Below the pieces are notes generated by a model. The model searched no databases. It saw nothing but the letters and a program-made list of their open reading frames with translations, and was not told the origin of the DNA. This document shows positions 1 through 11,152 of a stretch of DNA of 64,000 bases, piece by piece. Both the position numbers and the translations under genes were made by a program. The stretch covers positions 405,981-469,980 of the forward strand of contig NZ_BDAC01000002.1 of NCBI RefSeq assembly GCF_002091635.1. Direction: 5' to 3'. The stretch comes from Pseudomonas indica NBRC 103045 (GTDB lineage: Bacteria; Pseudomonadota; Gammaproteobacteria; Pseudomonadales; Pseudomonadaceae). Positions within the stretch are counted from its first letter, which is position 1; each line of letters starts with the position of its first letter.

Positions 1-160
1 GAGCGTTGATGGTCGCACCAACTTCTGTCCCCAACGCTATGAATGCAGCGGCCACCGCCACCGTGATCAACCCCCCCGCCACCGCGTACTCGACAATGGT
101 CAGGCCGTCTTCGTCTTTGATGAACTTCAGTACTGAAGTCTTCACTGCTTGAAAGATCAT
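1..160 (-). CDS. Flp/Fap-type (type IVb) pilin, 3' end outside the window
   Basis: Reading the minus strand from the ATG at 160 gives a short pilin-like start: about 18 mostly charged or polar residues, a Gly at 19, then LTIVEYAVAG and a hydrophobic helix. This is the Flp prepilin pattern. Prepilin peptidase cleaves after Gly19, leaving Glu at +5 and Tyr at +6 of the mature subunit, and the helix packs the pilus core. A GAGGTGAG ribosome site precedes the ATG. Only 53 codons are visible, but whole Flp pilins are usually 50-70 residues, so little is missing. Flp pilins are exported and assembled by a Tad machine; no tad gene lies in this window, so the rest must be elsewhere, perhaps just to the left. 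Confidence 0.85.
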   Translation of the reverse strand, partial: MIFQAVKTSVLKFIKDEDGLTIVEYAVAGGLITVAVAAAFIALGTEVGATINA

Positions 161-628
161 TTCGCTCACCTCGTTCGCTTGGTTTTATCGACCCGGCGAC
201 GCATTACCGCCCCGCCTGATCTCTACGCTAGTTATCCAATCGAAAGAGGGGTTAGGAACTTTTTGCAGAACTCAGGGACTTTTTTGCGGGCGCGTAGAGT
301 CGCGCAAAATGACAGCCGCTCAAGCGGATACGAGCGCAGAAAACCATTCGCCGGAAAATTGACGAGCATTAGAGAGACAACTTTCCTGCGTACCGAAGAG
401 AGGCTTTTCCATTCAATGTTTATTCTCAACATCAAATGAAATAGAAATTCTCACGGGCTCATGGAACTTTTTTCGTCAACAGGAATCACGACCGGACCCC
501 TACAAACCTTGCGGGCTCTGCTTAATCCACAATGATCTAATGCTTATGAACATCGGTTCTTTGTATCGATGTCACTTTGCCTTCTATGTAAGTAATTCCT
601 AACAGTCGAAATCGGACCTGTTACAGCC
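161..628. other. AT-richer intergenic region between the flp pilin and an AraC-type gene
   Basis: This 468-base gap separates divergent genes and must hold both promoters. It is visibly richer in A/T than its surroundings. I found no convincing sigma70 or sigma54 consensus and no REP hairpin. Open frames here lack ribosome sites and Pseudomonas-like codon use. Confidence 0.5.
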
Positions 629-1498
629 ATGAACTCCCGTACGGCAGTACCACAATTGCTGTGGTTCGACCTGACTCATGACCGTTCGGCGCAGGATTTC
701 ATTCCACTGTTTGCCGATGTCTGCCAGATCGATCTGGCTCGCGACCTGAGCGTGGCCGGTATCGATACCCGCCGGCGCCCCGACATGATCTGCATGCACT
801 ACGACCGCCCCGATTCGCTGGGGCTCGGTCTGCTGCTGGAGCTCAAGAACGCCATCCCCTCCATCCCGATCACCATGCTGACCCAGCAGCACTCGGAAGA
901 ACTCGCGGTCTGGGCGTTCCGCTCGGGTACCTGGGACTATCTGGTACTGCCGCTGACCGACCCGGAATGCGCCCGCTACCTCAGCGCACTCCAGGAACTG
1001 TGCAAATTGCGCCGGGAACCCAGGGAGGACAGGAAGAACCACCTGCCCCGCACTCACCACCTGCCGGAAAGCGTCCGCCTCACGCCGGACTTCCACAAAC
1101 AGCAGTCCCTGCAGAAAGCCGTCCGCTACATCGAGCAGCACTACACCGAGCAGATTGACGGCAAGACGATGGCCCAGCTCTGCGGCATGACGCCGTTCCG
1201 CTTCAGCCGGCTGTTCAAGCAGACCCATGGCATCGGCTTCGTCGAATTCGTCCTGCAGAAGCGCATGGAGCGCGCCAAGGACCTGCTCTGCAACAGCCAG
1301 ATGCCGGTCACCAGCATCGCCTATACGGTCGGTTTCAAGGACCCGTCCTACTTCGCCCGCGCCTTCAAGCAGTATTTCGAGTGCAGTCCCAGCGACTTTC
1401 GCCGCGATGGCCCACCGAAGCGGCAGGTGGCCCAGGCCAATACACTCCAGGCCGCCCAGAAGAGCCATGACCTACGTGACGCCGTGCCAGGATTTTGA
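629..1498 (+). CDS. AraC-family regulator with N-terminal degenerate receiver domain
   Basis: The 289-residue protein has a response-regulator-like receiver fold at about residues 8-125 and an AraC/XylS DNA-binding domain at about 160-262, with two helix-turn-helix motifs and the family ending (YFARAFKQYF..SPSDFR). In the receiver the usual PD(x)4D(x)3P strand is kept as PDMICMHYDRP, but the phospho-acceptor Asp is replaced by His57, and the conserved Lys before Pro108 is Leu107. Asp14 and Thr85 remain. The domain is therefore probably not phosphorylated in the normal way and may sense something else or only dimerise. It is divergent from the flp pilin gene and could regulate it; that is inference from position only. 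The ribosome site before the ATG is weak. Confidence 0.85.
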   Translation: MNSRTAVPQLLWFDLTHDRSAQDFIPLFADVCQIDLARDLSVAGIDTRRRPDMICMHYDRPDSLGLGLLLELKNAIPSIPITMLTQQHSEELAVWAFRSGTWDYLVLPLTDPECARYLSALQELCKLRREPREDRKNHLPRTHHLPESVRLTPDFHKQQSLQKAVRYIEQHYTEQIDGKTMAQLCGMTPFRFSRLFKQTHGIGFVEFVLQKRMERAKDLLCNSQMPVTSIAYTVGFKDPSYFARAFKQYFECSPSDFRRDGPPKRQVAQANTLQAAQKSHDLRDAVPGF

Positions 1499-1641
1499 TC
1501 GCCTGCGCGCTCCACTCAAATTGGTCTCTCGGCTTTAGAACCGGCTCACAAATGCCAAGCCTTGTCACATTCCGACGCTAGGCAACACCTCGGCAAGCCG
1601 GTAGCGTCTGCCGCTCCTGAGTCCTCGGGAGCCCCGGAACC

Positions 1642-2127
1642 ATGTCGCCCAGAAAAGCCGTCCCCCTCGCCCTCATCACCACCAGCGTGTTCAGCACGCC
1701 CGTCCCGGACGCCAGCGCCAAGGACATCGACGCCGATCGGATCATGCAAAGCGTCGAACGGGTGCTGGAGGAAAACCGCATCTACGCCACGTGCCTGTCC
1801 ATGGACAAGAATTCGCTCGACTTCGTCCGCAGCAACTGGCGGCGCATGGTCGGCGAAACACGGGACCTGCTGCGCAAGGCCAACTTCGATACCAGCTTCC
1901 TCACCCTCTTCGAACTCAAGGTGCGCGCCGCCAACCTGCTCGACCAGAACCTGTCGCTGCACCAGGCCATGGCGATCTGCCACGCCAACGAGGCGATGAT
2001 CAGCCGTTTCTACGAATTCGGCTTCAGCAACCTGCGCCAGGAAGTGGAAAAAGCCATGACAGGTGACAACGTGCCGATTCCCAGCACATATAACGAGGCG
2101 CGCGCCCCTGCCGCAGCCTATCCTTGA
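1642..2127 (+). CDS. Small secreted protein of unknown function
   Basis: The 161-residue product starts after a GGAG ribosome site. It has a short basic N-terminus followed by a hydrophobic stretch and a possible Ala-x-Ala cleavage site near residue 26, so it is probably exported. The mature part is mostly helical and charged, with two Cys about 60 residues apart (TCLSMD and AICHAN) that could form a disulfide. No family was recognised. It lies 143 bases after the AraC-type gene on the same strand and may be its partner or target, but nothing in the sequence proves this. Confidence 0.65.
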   Translation: MSPRKAVPLALITTSVFSTPVPDASAKDIDADRIMQSVERVLEENRIYATCLSMDKNSLDFVRSNWRRMVGETRDLLRKANFDTSFLTLFELKVRAANLLDQNLSLHQAMAICHANEAMISRFYEFGFSNLRQEVEKAMTGDNVPIPSTYNEARAPAAAYP

Positions 2128-2244
2128 GCGTTCTGTGCTAGCGTGCTGCACGCCCGCATTCGCGTCCCGCAGCGGCACACCGAATCGATGCACAAGCGCA
2201 GCCGGACGGTTGCGCTCATTCAAAACCTAATGGAGTAAAAACCC

Positions 2245-2523
2245 ATGGCAATTACCAAAGACCAACTGATCAGCGACATCGCCGAAGCCACCGACGCCCC
2301 CAAGGCCAGCGTACGTGCCGTGCTGGAGCAGCTCAGCGAAATCGTCAGCGACGCCCTGGAAAATGGTGACGAGCTGACCCTGCCGGGCATCGGCAAGCTG
2401 AAAGTCAGCGAACGCCCGGCCCGCACCGGCCGCAACCCGCAGACCGGCGCCGCCATCGAGATCGCCGCCAAGAAAGTCGTCAAATTCGTCCCGGCCAAGG
2501 CCCTGACCGACGCCATCAACTAA
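2245..2523 (+). CDS. HU-family DNA-binding protein
   Basis: The 92-residue protein has the HU/IHF layout: an N-terminal helical pair (TKDQLISDIAEAT) and a beta region (LPGIGKLKVSERPARTGRNPQTG) carrying the RxGRNPxTG arm with the proline that intercalates at DNA kinks. HU proteins bend and compact DNA without strict sequence preference. The sequence differs from the usual HupA/HupB type (it lacks the MNKSELI start), so it is a secondary HU paralog. A TGGAG ribosome site precedes the ATG. A 9-bp GC hairpin follows the stop codon. Confidence 0.9.
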   Translation: MAITKDQLISDIAEATDAPKASVRAVLEQLSEIVSDALENGDELTLPGIGKLKVSERPARTGRNPQTGAAIEIAAKKVVKFVPAKALTDAIN

Positions 2524-2538
2524 GCGCCAACGCGCTCC

Positions 2539-2559
2539 GGGGGCGAGTCGCTCGCCCCC
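2539..2559 (+). terminator. GC-rich hairpin after the HU gene
   Basis: GGGGGCGAG and CTCGCCCCC form a perfect 9-bp stem around a 3-base loop, 16 bases after the HU stop codon. No T-run follows, so intrinsic termination is uncertain. It may instead protect the mRNA 3' end. Confidence 0.4.
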
Positions 2560-2568
2560 ACCGACGCA

Positions 2569-2632
2569 GGGCGAATAAATTCGCCTCTACACCGGGGCTC
2601 TCGTAGGAGCCAGCTCTGCTGGCGAAAAGCGT
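2569..2632. repeat. REP-type repeat pair
   Basis: A GGCGAATAAATTCGCC palindrome followed by CTAC is paired with a GTAGGAGCCAGC..GCTGGCGA hairpin. The same GTAGGAGC-type unit recurs near 3277, 12331, 12391, 35444 and 35898. This is the usual extragenic repeat family of Pseudomonas. Confidence 0.75.
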
Positions 2633-2649
2633 CGCGAGCAAGCGCGCTG

Positions 2650-2919
2650 CTATAACGCCTTAGGACCTGCGTCGCTTTCCAGACAAGCCTGCATCGCCGC
2701 CCTGGCCATTTCGATCAGGTAACCGCAGGCATAGCCCAGTTGTTCGCTGCCCGTGCTGGTGGCCTGCACCGCCAGCTCTTCGGCGGCATCCAGCAGCAGG
2801 CAAGCGCACTCCAGGGCCGCATGGGCCGGCACGTCGGGCTGGACATTGAACAGGTGGTGAGCGCCGTCGTTACAGCGGTGAAACGCGACGGGCTGGGTGT
2901 GAACGCATTCAGAACGCAT
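2650..2919 (-). CDS. DUF3077-like small protein
   Basis: The 89-residue protein starts at an ATG with a good GAAGGAG site. Its middle (LFNVQPDVPAHAALECACLLLDAAEEL, then a C-terminal YLIEMARA helix) follows the pattern I know from DUF3077/DUF6124 proteins, which are common as several small paralogs in Pseudomonas genomes and have no established function. No signal peptide or membrane segment is present. It is a single gene between HU and ligA, flanked by REP repeats on both sides. Confidence 0.7.
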   Translation of the reverse strand: MRSECVHTQPVAFHRCNDGAHHLFNVQPDVPAHAALECACLLLDAAEELAVQATSTGSEQLGYACGYLIEMARAAMQACLESDAGPKAL

Positions 2920-3364
2920 GGTGAAGCTCCTTCGTCAGATGAGAGAGCTGCCACCCTTCACGGCCAAATGAAATGGGAGGCAACTGTGCGCAGGTTGGCC
3001 GACCGGGGACAAAGGAACCCGGCACACCCGAAGGTGTCCCGCGCACAGCTGCCATGACACGACATTGCGGACACAAAAAAAGCGCCTGCAATGAAGTTGG
3101 GGCGCTGTGCGCCTTCGTCTATCCGACCGGCCAAGGTCAAGTCGCGGATTACCGCGACGGCGGCACTATAGGCGCTTCGCGGAAAGGCTGGCAAGTCGGG
3201 AATCGCGACGCAGAGCGTCGCAGGCTGCATTCCCACGCAAAGCGTGGGAACGATCGTTCGACACCGGTAGCGCCTCGTAGGGGCCAGCTCTGCTGGCGAA
3301 GCGCTGGCAGGGCCCACTCACAAGCAAAGGCCAAACCTGTAGGGGCTCCGCCCTTGGCACCTCG
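2920..3364. other. Gene-free gap with extragenic hairpins
   Basis: The gap between the DUF3077-like gene and the ligA stop codon holds small palindromes rather than genes: CGACGC/GCGTCG at 3206-3220, TTCCCACGC/GCGTGGGAA at 3230-3250 and a GTAGGGGCCAGC..GCTGGCGAA REP unit at 3277-3300. Open frames crossing it show no ribosome site or family match. Confidence 0.6.
3230..3300. repeat. Extragenic palindromes (TTCCCACGC hairpin plus REP unit)
   Basis: A perfect 9-bp stem TTCCCACGC-AAA-GCGTGGGAA is followed after 26 bases by a GTAGGGGCCAGC..GCTGGC REP hairpin. Both hairpin types are widespread between Pseudomonas genes. They lie just downstream of ligA. Confidence 0.65.
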
Positions 3365-5749
<2,385 letters not shown>

Positions 5750-5824
5750 TCAAGCCGCAAGCGACAAGCTGCAAGCTCCGGGCTTACTGCTTGGGGCTTG
5801 CGGACTGGCTCGCGACCTCTTTTC

Positions 5825-6646
5825 CTAGCGCTTGGTGGTCAACTGCCGACGCTCGAATTCGACGATGCGCTGGCGGTAGTGTTCGATGGTTTGCGCAGTC
5901 ATCACGCTGCGCTGGTCATCCTTCAGCTCGCCGTTCAGCTCGTGGGAGAGCTTGCGGGCGGCGGCGACCATCACGTCGAACGCCTGCTTGGGATGGCGCG
6001 GGCCCGGCAGACCGAGGAAGAAGCTGACCGCGCGGGTGCTGAAATGATCGATATCGTCCAGGTCGAAGGTGCCCGGCTTGACGCCGTTGGCCATGGAGAA
6101 CAGCACTTCGCCGTTACCGGCCATGCTTTCGTGGCGATGGAAAATGTCCATCTCGCCGAAACGCAGCCCGCTTTCCAGGATGTTCTGCAACAGTGCCGGC
6201 CCCTTGAAGCCACCCTCTTCCCGGGCGACGACGTTGATCACCAGCACTTCTTCCACCGGCGGCAGTTCCTTCGGCTCTTCCTTGGCCGCAGCCTTGCGCG
6301 GAGCCGGCTTGCCTTCGTCGACGGGGTTGAGCAGGGTCGGTACCGGCTCGTCGAGGTTCAGGTCGCCCTGGCGCGGCTCGCTTCCACGACGCTTGTTGAG
6401 TTCGCGGGCGCTCATGGCGGGCAGGTCTTCCTCGTCCAGCGACGGCTCCTGGTGACGCTCCACCACCCGCGCCGGGCCCAGCAGTTCGGCAGTGCCTTCA
6501 TCGTCGGGCATGTTGGCGAAACTGCGATCGAGTTTGAATTTCAGCTTGCCTTTGCTGCCGCGCATCCGGCGCCAGCCATCGAAGAGAATGCCGGCAATGA
6601 CAATGATGCCGATGACGATCAGCCACTCGCGCAGACCGATATCCAT
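5825..6646 (-). CDS. zipA: Cell division protein ZipA
   Basis: ZipA anchors FtsZ to the inner membrane at the division site. The 273-residue protein begins with a single membrane segment (about residues 7-23), followed by a basic stretch, a Pro/Glu-rich linker and the C-terminal FtsZ-binding domain from about residue 135 ([44 protein letters not shown]). It lies between smc and ligA on the same strand, an order conserved in Pseudomonas. No frameshift or truncation is seen. Confidence 0.96.
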   Translation of the reverse strand: MDIGLREWLIVIGIIVIAGILFDGWRRMRGSKGKLKFKLDRSFANMPDDEGTAELLGPARVVERHQEPSLDEEDLPAMSARELNKRRGSEPRQGDLNLDEPVPTLLNPVDEGKPAPRKAAAKEEPKELPPVEEVLVINVVAREEGGFKGPALLQNILESGLRFGEMDIFHRHESMAGNGEVLFSMANGVKPGTFDLDDIDHFSTRAVSFFLGLPGPRHPKQAFDVMVAAARKLSHELNGELKDDQRSVMTAQTIEHYRQRIVEFERRQLTTKR

Positions 6647-6817
6647 GTATTTCTGTGACCCCTGACGAAAAAAATGATGATGCTACGGGACATCCTGTCT
6701 CTTTGTTCAGCACACTCACGTGGCGCCAACTCCCTGTTCTGACTGACATTGTCCACGTGCGACAAAAGTGGGCACTAAGCTAGCACGACGAAAGGCAACT
6801 TTACACCGTTCGTCGCA

Positions 6818-9800
6818 TCATGCTTCGGCCAGCGCGACCGCCTCCTCCACATCCACTGCGACCAACCTGGAACAGCCGGGTTCATGCATGGTGACCCCCA
6901 TCAGCTGATCGGCCATTTCCATGGCGATCTTGTTGTGGGTGATGTAGATGAACTGCACCTTTTCCGACATTTCCTTGACCAATCGCGCATAACGACCGAC
7001 GTTGGCGTCGTCCAGCGGCGCATCGACCTCGTCGAGCATGCAGAACGGCGCCGGGTTGAGCTGGAAGATGGCAAAAACCAGGGCCAGTGCGGTCAGCGCC
7101 TTTTCTCCGCCGGACAGCAGGTGGATCGTGCTGTTCTTCTTGCCCGGCGGGCGCGCCATGATCGCCACCCCGGTATCGAGTAGATCTTCCCCGGTAAGTT
7201 CCAGGTAAGCGTGCCCGCCGCCGAAAACCTTGGGAAACAATGCCTGAAGGCCAGCATTGATCTGGTCGAAGGTTTCCTTGAAGCGGTTGCGCGTCTCCCG
7301 GTCGATCTTGCGGATGACGTTCTCCAGGGTTTCCAGCGCTTCCACCAGGTCGTCGTTCTGCGCGTCGAGGTAGCGTTTACGCTCGGATTGCTGCTGGTAT
7401 TCGTCGATCGCCGCCAGGTTGATCGGGCCGAGACGCTGGATGCGCGCAGCCAGCCGTTCCAGTTCTTCCTCCCAAGCTTTCTCGCTGGCTTCTGCCGGCA
7501 GCGTGGCCAGCACGCCATGCAGGTCGTAGCCATCCTCGTGGAGCTGATCCTGCAACGCCTTGCGGCGAACGGTCAGCGCCTGCCAGTCCATGCGCTGCTG
7601 CTCCAGTTGGCCGCGCAGCAGTTGCGACTGCTGTTCGGCCTGGGTACGGCGCTTTTCGGCATCGCGCAACTCGCGGTCGGCATCTTCCAGCGCCAGCCGC
7701 GCCAGCTTGAGTTCTTCCTCGACACCCATGCGCCGCTCGAGCAATTCCTCCAGCTTGATGCGCAGTTCTTCCAACGGCGCGGCGCCCTCTTCCAGGTTCA
7801 GCGTCAGTTGCTCGCGGCGCTCCACGGCCCGTTCGAACTGCAGTTCCAGGCGCTCCAGGGACTGCCGGAGGGAATCGTGCTGGGCGCGCAGCGAGCCGAT
7901 ACGGACCGCCAATTGATGGGCGTGGTCCTTGTGCTGGCGCGACTCCTGGCGCACCCGGTCGAGACGCTCGCGGAGCCCGTCGCGGCTGGCCAGCAGTTGC
8001 TCGCGCTGCTCGGTATCGACCGCCATGGCATCCAGGGCGTCCTGCAATTGCAGGCGGGCCTCGCCGAGTTGCTCGTGCTCCAAGGCTCGCTGCTCGCCCA
8101 GTTCGACCATTTCCTCGTCCAGGCGCCGACGCCGCAGCGCCAGTTGCTCGACCTTGGCCTGCTGGGCGGACAACCGTGCCTTCAGCTCACTCTGTTGGCG
8201 TGCAGCTTCCTGCAAACGCCGACGTTGCTGCTCGCGCGCTTCTTCCTGCTGACGCTGGGTTTCGCGCAAACGCTGCAGGCGTTCGTCCAGATCGGCCAGG
8301 GCGGCCTCGCGCTCTTCGCGCTCCGCCTGCAAGCGCTCCAGCTCCTGGCCACGGGCCAGCACACCGGATTCCGCTTCGCTGGCACGCCGTACCCGCAGGA
8401 AATGCCGGCCGACCCAGTAGCCGTCACGGCTGATCAGACTCTCGCCATCGGCCAGCGACGAACGCCGGGCCAGGGCCTCGTCGAGCGACTCGACGGGACG
8501 CACGCTCCCCAGCCAAGGCGCCAGATCGATGGCCGCCTCCACCTTGTCCAACAGGCTGCCGGGAAGCCGGGACCCGCTCCGCGACGGGCTGGCCAGACGC
8601 AGTTCGCCCTGTTCGAAGCCGCCCAGGTCGAGGCTGGTGAAATCGTCCAGCAGGACGGCCTGCAGATCGGCGCCGAGCACGGTTTCCACCGCCAGCTCCC
8701 AGCCGGGCTCGACACGCAGTCCCTCGGCCAACCGCGGCCGCTGGTGCAGATTCTGTTCGCGCAGCCACTCGCCAACGCCCTTGCCGGGGTCCAGTGCCGC
8801 CTGTTGCAGGGCCTCCAGCGAGGCGATACGGCCGTTCAGTCGTTGCAGCTCGCCCTGGGCCTGCTGCTGTGCGCGGGTTGCTTCCTGCAACTCGCCGCGT
8901 AGTTGTTCCAGGCGCTCGACCACGGTTTCTTCCGCCGCCTGCAGCTCTTCCAGCAGCAGGTCGCCGGCAGCCATCTGTTCGGACAGTTCGAGGATCGCCG
9001 CGTCTTCCGGGTCAGCGGCGAGCAACGCCCGCTCATCGTTCAGGCGGCGCTCGCGCTCGACCAGCCGTTCGAGGCTCTGTTCGAGCTGCAGGATGCGCGC
9101 CTGCTGTACCTCGGCGGCACGGCGGGGCTCGGCGCTGCGCTGGTTGAAGCTATCCCATTGCTCCTGCCAGCCGTGCATGGCGGTTTCCGCATCCTCGAGG
9201 GTGGCGGCGGACTCTTCGGCAGCGGCGCTGGCCATCTCCTGCTCGGGTTCGAGCATGGCCAGCTCTTCGCCCAGGGTCGCCAGCAAGGTGCGGTCGTGGC
9301 CGAGGTGCGACTCGGTTTCCTGCCGCGCCCGCTCCGCCTCGCGCAGGTCGTCCTGCAACTGGCGCAGGCGCTGCTGGCCATGCTGGATGCTCTGCTCGAC
9401 GCGGGCGATGTCGCCACCCACCGAATAGAAACGGCCCTGGACCTGGTTGAAGCGTTCGGACAGCTCGTGATGGCCATCGCGCAGCCGCTCGATGCTGGCA
9501 TCGGCGTTGCGCTGCTCGGCCACCAATGCCTCGAACGCGACCTCCTGGTCGCCGATTACCTTCTCGCGCTGCCCGACCTGATCGTTCAGCGCCTGCCAGC
9601 GCAAGGCCGCGAGCTGGGCCTTGAGCTGGCGCTCCTCGGCCTTGTATTCCTGGTACTTCTCCGCCGACTGGGCCTGGCGATGCAATCGCTCGAGCTGGCG
9701 TTCCAGCTCTTCGCGCAGGTCGCTCAGGCGCGCCAGGTTCTCCTGGGTGCGGCGGATGCGGCTTTCGGTCTCGCGGCGGCGCTCCTTGTACTTGGAGATG

Positions 9801-10306
9801 CCGGCGGCTTCCTCGATGAAGTTGCGCAGGTCCTCGGGCTTGGCCTCGATCAGCTTGGAGATCATGCCCTGCTCGATGATCGAGTAGCTGCGCGGGCCCA
9901 GGCCGGTACCGAGGAAGATGTCGGTGATGTCGCGGCGCCGGCATTTGGTGCCGTTGAGGAAGTAGGTGTTCTGCCCGTCGCGGGTTACCCGGCGGCGGAT
10001 GGAGATTTCCGCGAAGGCCGCGTATTCGCCGACCAGGCTGTTGTCGGAGTTATCGAAGATCAGCTCAATGCTGGCCTGGGTCACCGGCTTGCGGGTGTTG
10101 GAGCCGTTGAAGATGACGTCGGTCATCGACTCGCCGCGCAGGTTCTTCGCCGAGCTTTCGCCCATCACCCAGCGCACGGCGTCGATGATGTTGGATTTAC
10201 CGCAACCGTTGGGGCCGACCACGGCAGCCATGTTGCTGGGGAAACTGACCGTGGTCGGATCGACGAAGGATTTGAACCCGGCCAGCTTGATGCTCTTGAG
10301 GCGCAT
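6818..10306 (-). CDS. smc: Chromosome partition protein SMC
   Basis: SMC is the ATPase core of bacterial condensin. The 1162-residue protein has an N-terminal head with Walker A GPNGCGKS (residues 31-38), two very long coiled coils, a hinge in the middle near residues 500-640, and a C-terminal head with the ABC signature LLSGGEKALTALAL and Walker B FCMLDEVDAPLDD. The length fits the family. It begins 9 bases after the gntR-family stop codon, so the two are probably co-transcribed. The scpA/scpB partners are not in the window. Confidence 0.98.
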   Translation of the reverse strand: MRLKSIKLAGFKSFVDPTTVSFPSNMAAVVGPNGCGKSNIIDAVRWVMGESSAKNLRGESMTDVIFNGSNTRKPVTQASIELIFDNSDNSLVGEYAAFAEISIRRRVTRDGQNTYFLNGTKCRRRDITDIFLGTGLGPRSYSIIEQGMISKLIEAKPEDLRNFIEEAAGISKYKERRRETESRIRRTQENLARLSDLREELERQLERLHRQAQSAEKYQEYKAEERQLKAQLAALRWQALNDQVGQREKVIGDQEVAFEALVAEQRNADASIERLRDGHHELSERFNQVQGRFYSVGGDIARVEQSIQHGQQRLRQLQDDLREAERARQETESHLGHDRTLLATLGEELAMLEPEQEMASAAAEESAATLEDAETAMHGWQEQWDSFNQRSAEPRRAAEVQQARILQLEQSLERLVERERRLNDERALLAADPEDAAILELSEQMAAGDLLLEELQAAEETVVERLEQLRGELQEATRAQQQAQGELQRLNGRIASLEALQQAALDPGKGVGEWLREQNLHQRPRLAEGLRVEPGWELAVETVLGADLQAVLLDDFTSLDLGGFEQGELRLASPSRSGSRLPGSLLDKVEAAIDLAPWLGSVRPVESLDEALARRSSLADGESLISRDGYWVGRHFLRVRRASEAESGVLARGQELERLQAEREEREAALADLDERLQRLRETQRQQEEAREQQRRRLQEAARQQSELKARLSAQQAKVEQLALRRRRLDEEMVELGEQRALEHEQLGEARLQLQDALDAMAVDTEQREQLLASRDGLRERLDRVRQESRQHKDHAHQLAVRIGSLRAQHDSLRQSLERLELQFERAVERREQLTLNLEEGAAPLEELRIKLEELLERRMGVEEELKLARLALEDADRELRDAEKRRTQAEQQSQLLRGQLEQQRMDWQALTVRRKALQDQLHEDGYDLHGVLATLPAEASEKAWEEELERLAARIQRLGPINLAAIDEYQQQSERKRYLDAQNDDLVEALETLENVIRKIDRETRNRFKETFDQINAGLQALFPKVFGGGHAYLELTGEDLLDTGVAIMARPPGKKNSTIHLLSGGEKALTALALVFAIFQLNPAPFCMLDEVDAPLDDANVGRYARLVKEMSEKVQFIYITHNKIAMEMADQLMGVTMHEPGCSRLVAVDVEEAVALAEA

Positions 10307-10315
10307 GCCCGGTCC

Positions 10316-10975
10316 TCAGCGGTCGGCCAGGGCGGCCAGCACCAGCTCGCAGTTGTGCCTGCCGTATGCGCCGAGCACCTCGCGGATGCGCGCCGGATCA
10401 CGGGCGATCACCGCCTGCAGCAGTTCGCCGAAGGCATTGAGAAACTGCCCCATCTCCGCCTTGCGTCGCTCCAACGCCAGGTGGTAGTTGCGGCTGATCG
10501 CCGGCAGGAGGTTCTCCACCGTTTCCTGCAGGTAGGGGTTGTCGGCGAACGGGAAAGCCGCACGCATGATGTCGAAACTGTGGTCGACGAAGGCATTGAT
10601 GTCCTGCCGCTCCGCGCTGTCCACCAGGCGCTGCTGGATGGCCAGGAACGGAGCCAGGTCCTCCTCCTTGCGCCACTGCTCGGCCACGGCATGGGCGAGC
10701 AGGATGTACAGCTCCATCATCAGGGCGTAGAGGCTCTTGACCTTATGCGGGGTCAGTTCCGCAACCTGGGCGCCTCGGCGCGGCAATATTTCGATCAGGT
10801 GCCGCCGCTCGAGGATCAGCAGCGCCTCGCGTACCGAGCCGCGGCTGACATTCAGGGACTGGGTGACTTTCAGCTCCTGGATCCGCTCACGCTCCTTGAG
10901 CTCTCCCCGAATGATGCGTTCGGCGAGGTGGTGAGCGATCTGCTCGGCGAGGCTGTCCGGTGCCTTGAACGTCAT
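10316..10975 (-). CDS. GntR-family (FadR/FCD-type) transcriptional regulator
   Basis: The 219-residue protein has an N-terminal winged helix-turn-helix (about residues 12-72, with SRGSVREALLILERRHLIEILPRRGAQV) and a C-terminal all-helical FCD ligand-binding domain (about 85-205). FCD regulators usually sense small organic acids. It is divergent from alkB2 and directly upstream of smc. A perfect 7-3-7 palindrome 43 bases upstream of its start codon is a likely autoregulatory operator. Its effector is not evident. The same regulator sits beside alkB2 and smc in P. aeruginosa, as I recall. Confidence 0.93.
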   Translation of the reverse strand: MTFKAPDSLAEQIAHHLAERIIRGELKERERIQELKVTQSLNVSRGSVREALLILERRHLIEILPRRGAQVAELTPHKVKSLYALMMELYILLAHAVAEQWRKEEDLAPFLAIQQRLVDSAERQDINAFVDHSFDIMRAAFPFADNPYLQETVENLLPAISRNYHLALERRKAEMGQFLNAFGELLQAVIARDPARIREVLGAYGRHNCELVLAALADR

Positions 10976-11017
10976 GGTTTTCCTTCGAATTCATGGAGAA
11001 CGCGCAAGGCGCGGAGT

Positions 11018-11034
11018 GTAACACAGGGTGTTAC
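11018..11034. promoter_or_regulatory. Predicted GntR operator (7-3-7 palindrome)
   Basis: GTAACAC-AGG-GTGTTAC is a perfect inverted repeat in the gntR/alkB2 divergent region. Its size and symmetry suit a dimeric GntR-family regulator. It lies 43 bases upstream of the gntR start codon and 118 bases upstream of alkB2. Confidence 0.6.
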
Positions 11035-11108
11035 CCGACCAAGGTGGCGGCAGCGCGCGATACCGAGCAAAAGGTGGGGGAATCCGGGCTGGGTTGGCGG
11101 ACTCGACT

Positions 11109-11124
11109 GTCCTACAGTCCTACA
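11109..11124 (+). promoter_or_regulatory. Tandem 8-bp repeat just upstream of alkB2
   Basis: GTCCTACA occurs twice head to tail, ending 28 bases before the alkB2 ATG and probably overlapping its promoter. It may be a regulator site; no known motif was recognised. Confidence 0.35.
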
Positions 11125-11152
11125 AAATCATAAGAAAGCCTTGGAGTCGCCC

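Noticed and set aside
149..439. Open frame of 96 codons on the plus strand
   Set aside because: It overlaps the flp pilin start and promoter region, has no ribosome site and shows no family likeness.
7211..11152. Long plus-strand frames opposite smc and upstream of alkB2
   Set aside because: They are antisense to smc. The alkB2 frame is open upstream only because of base composition; the enzyme starts at 11153.
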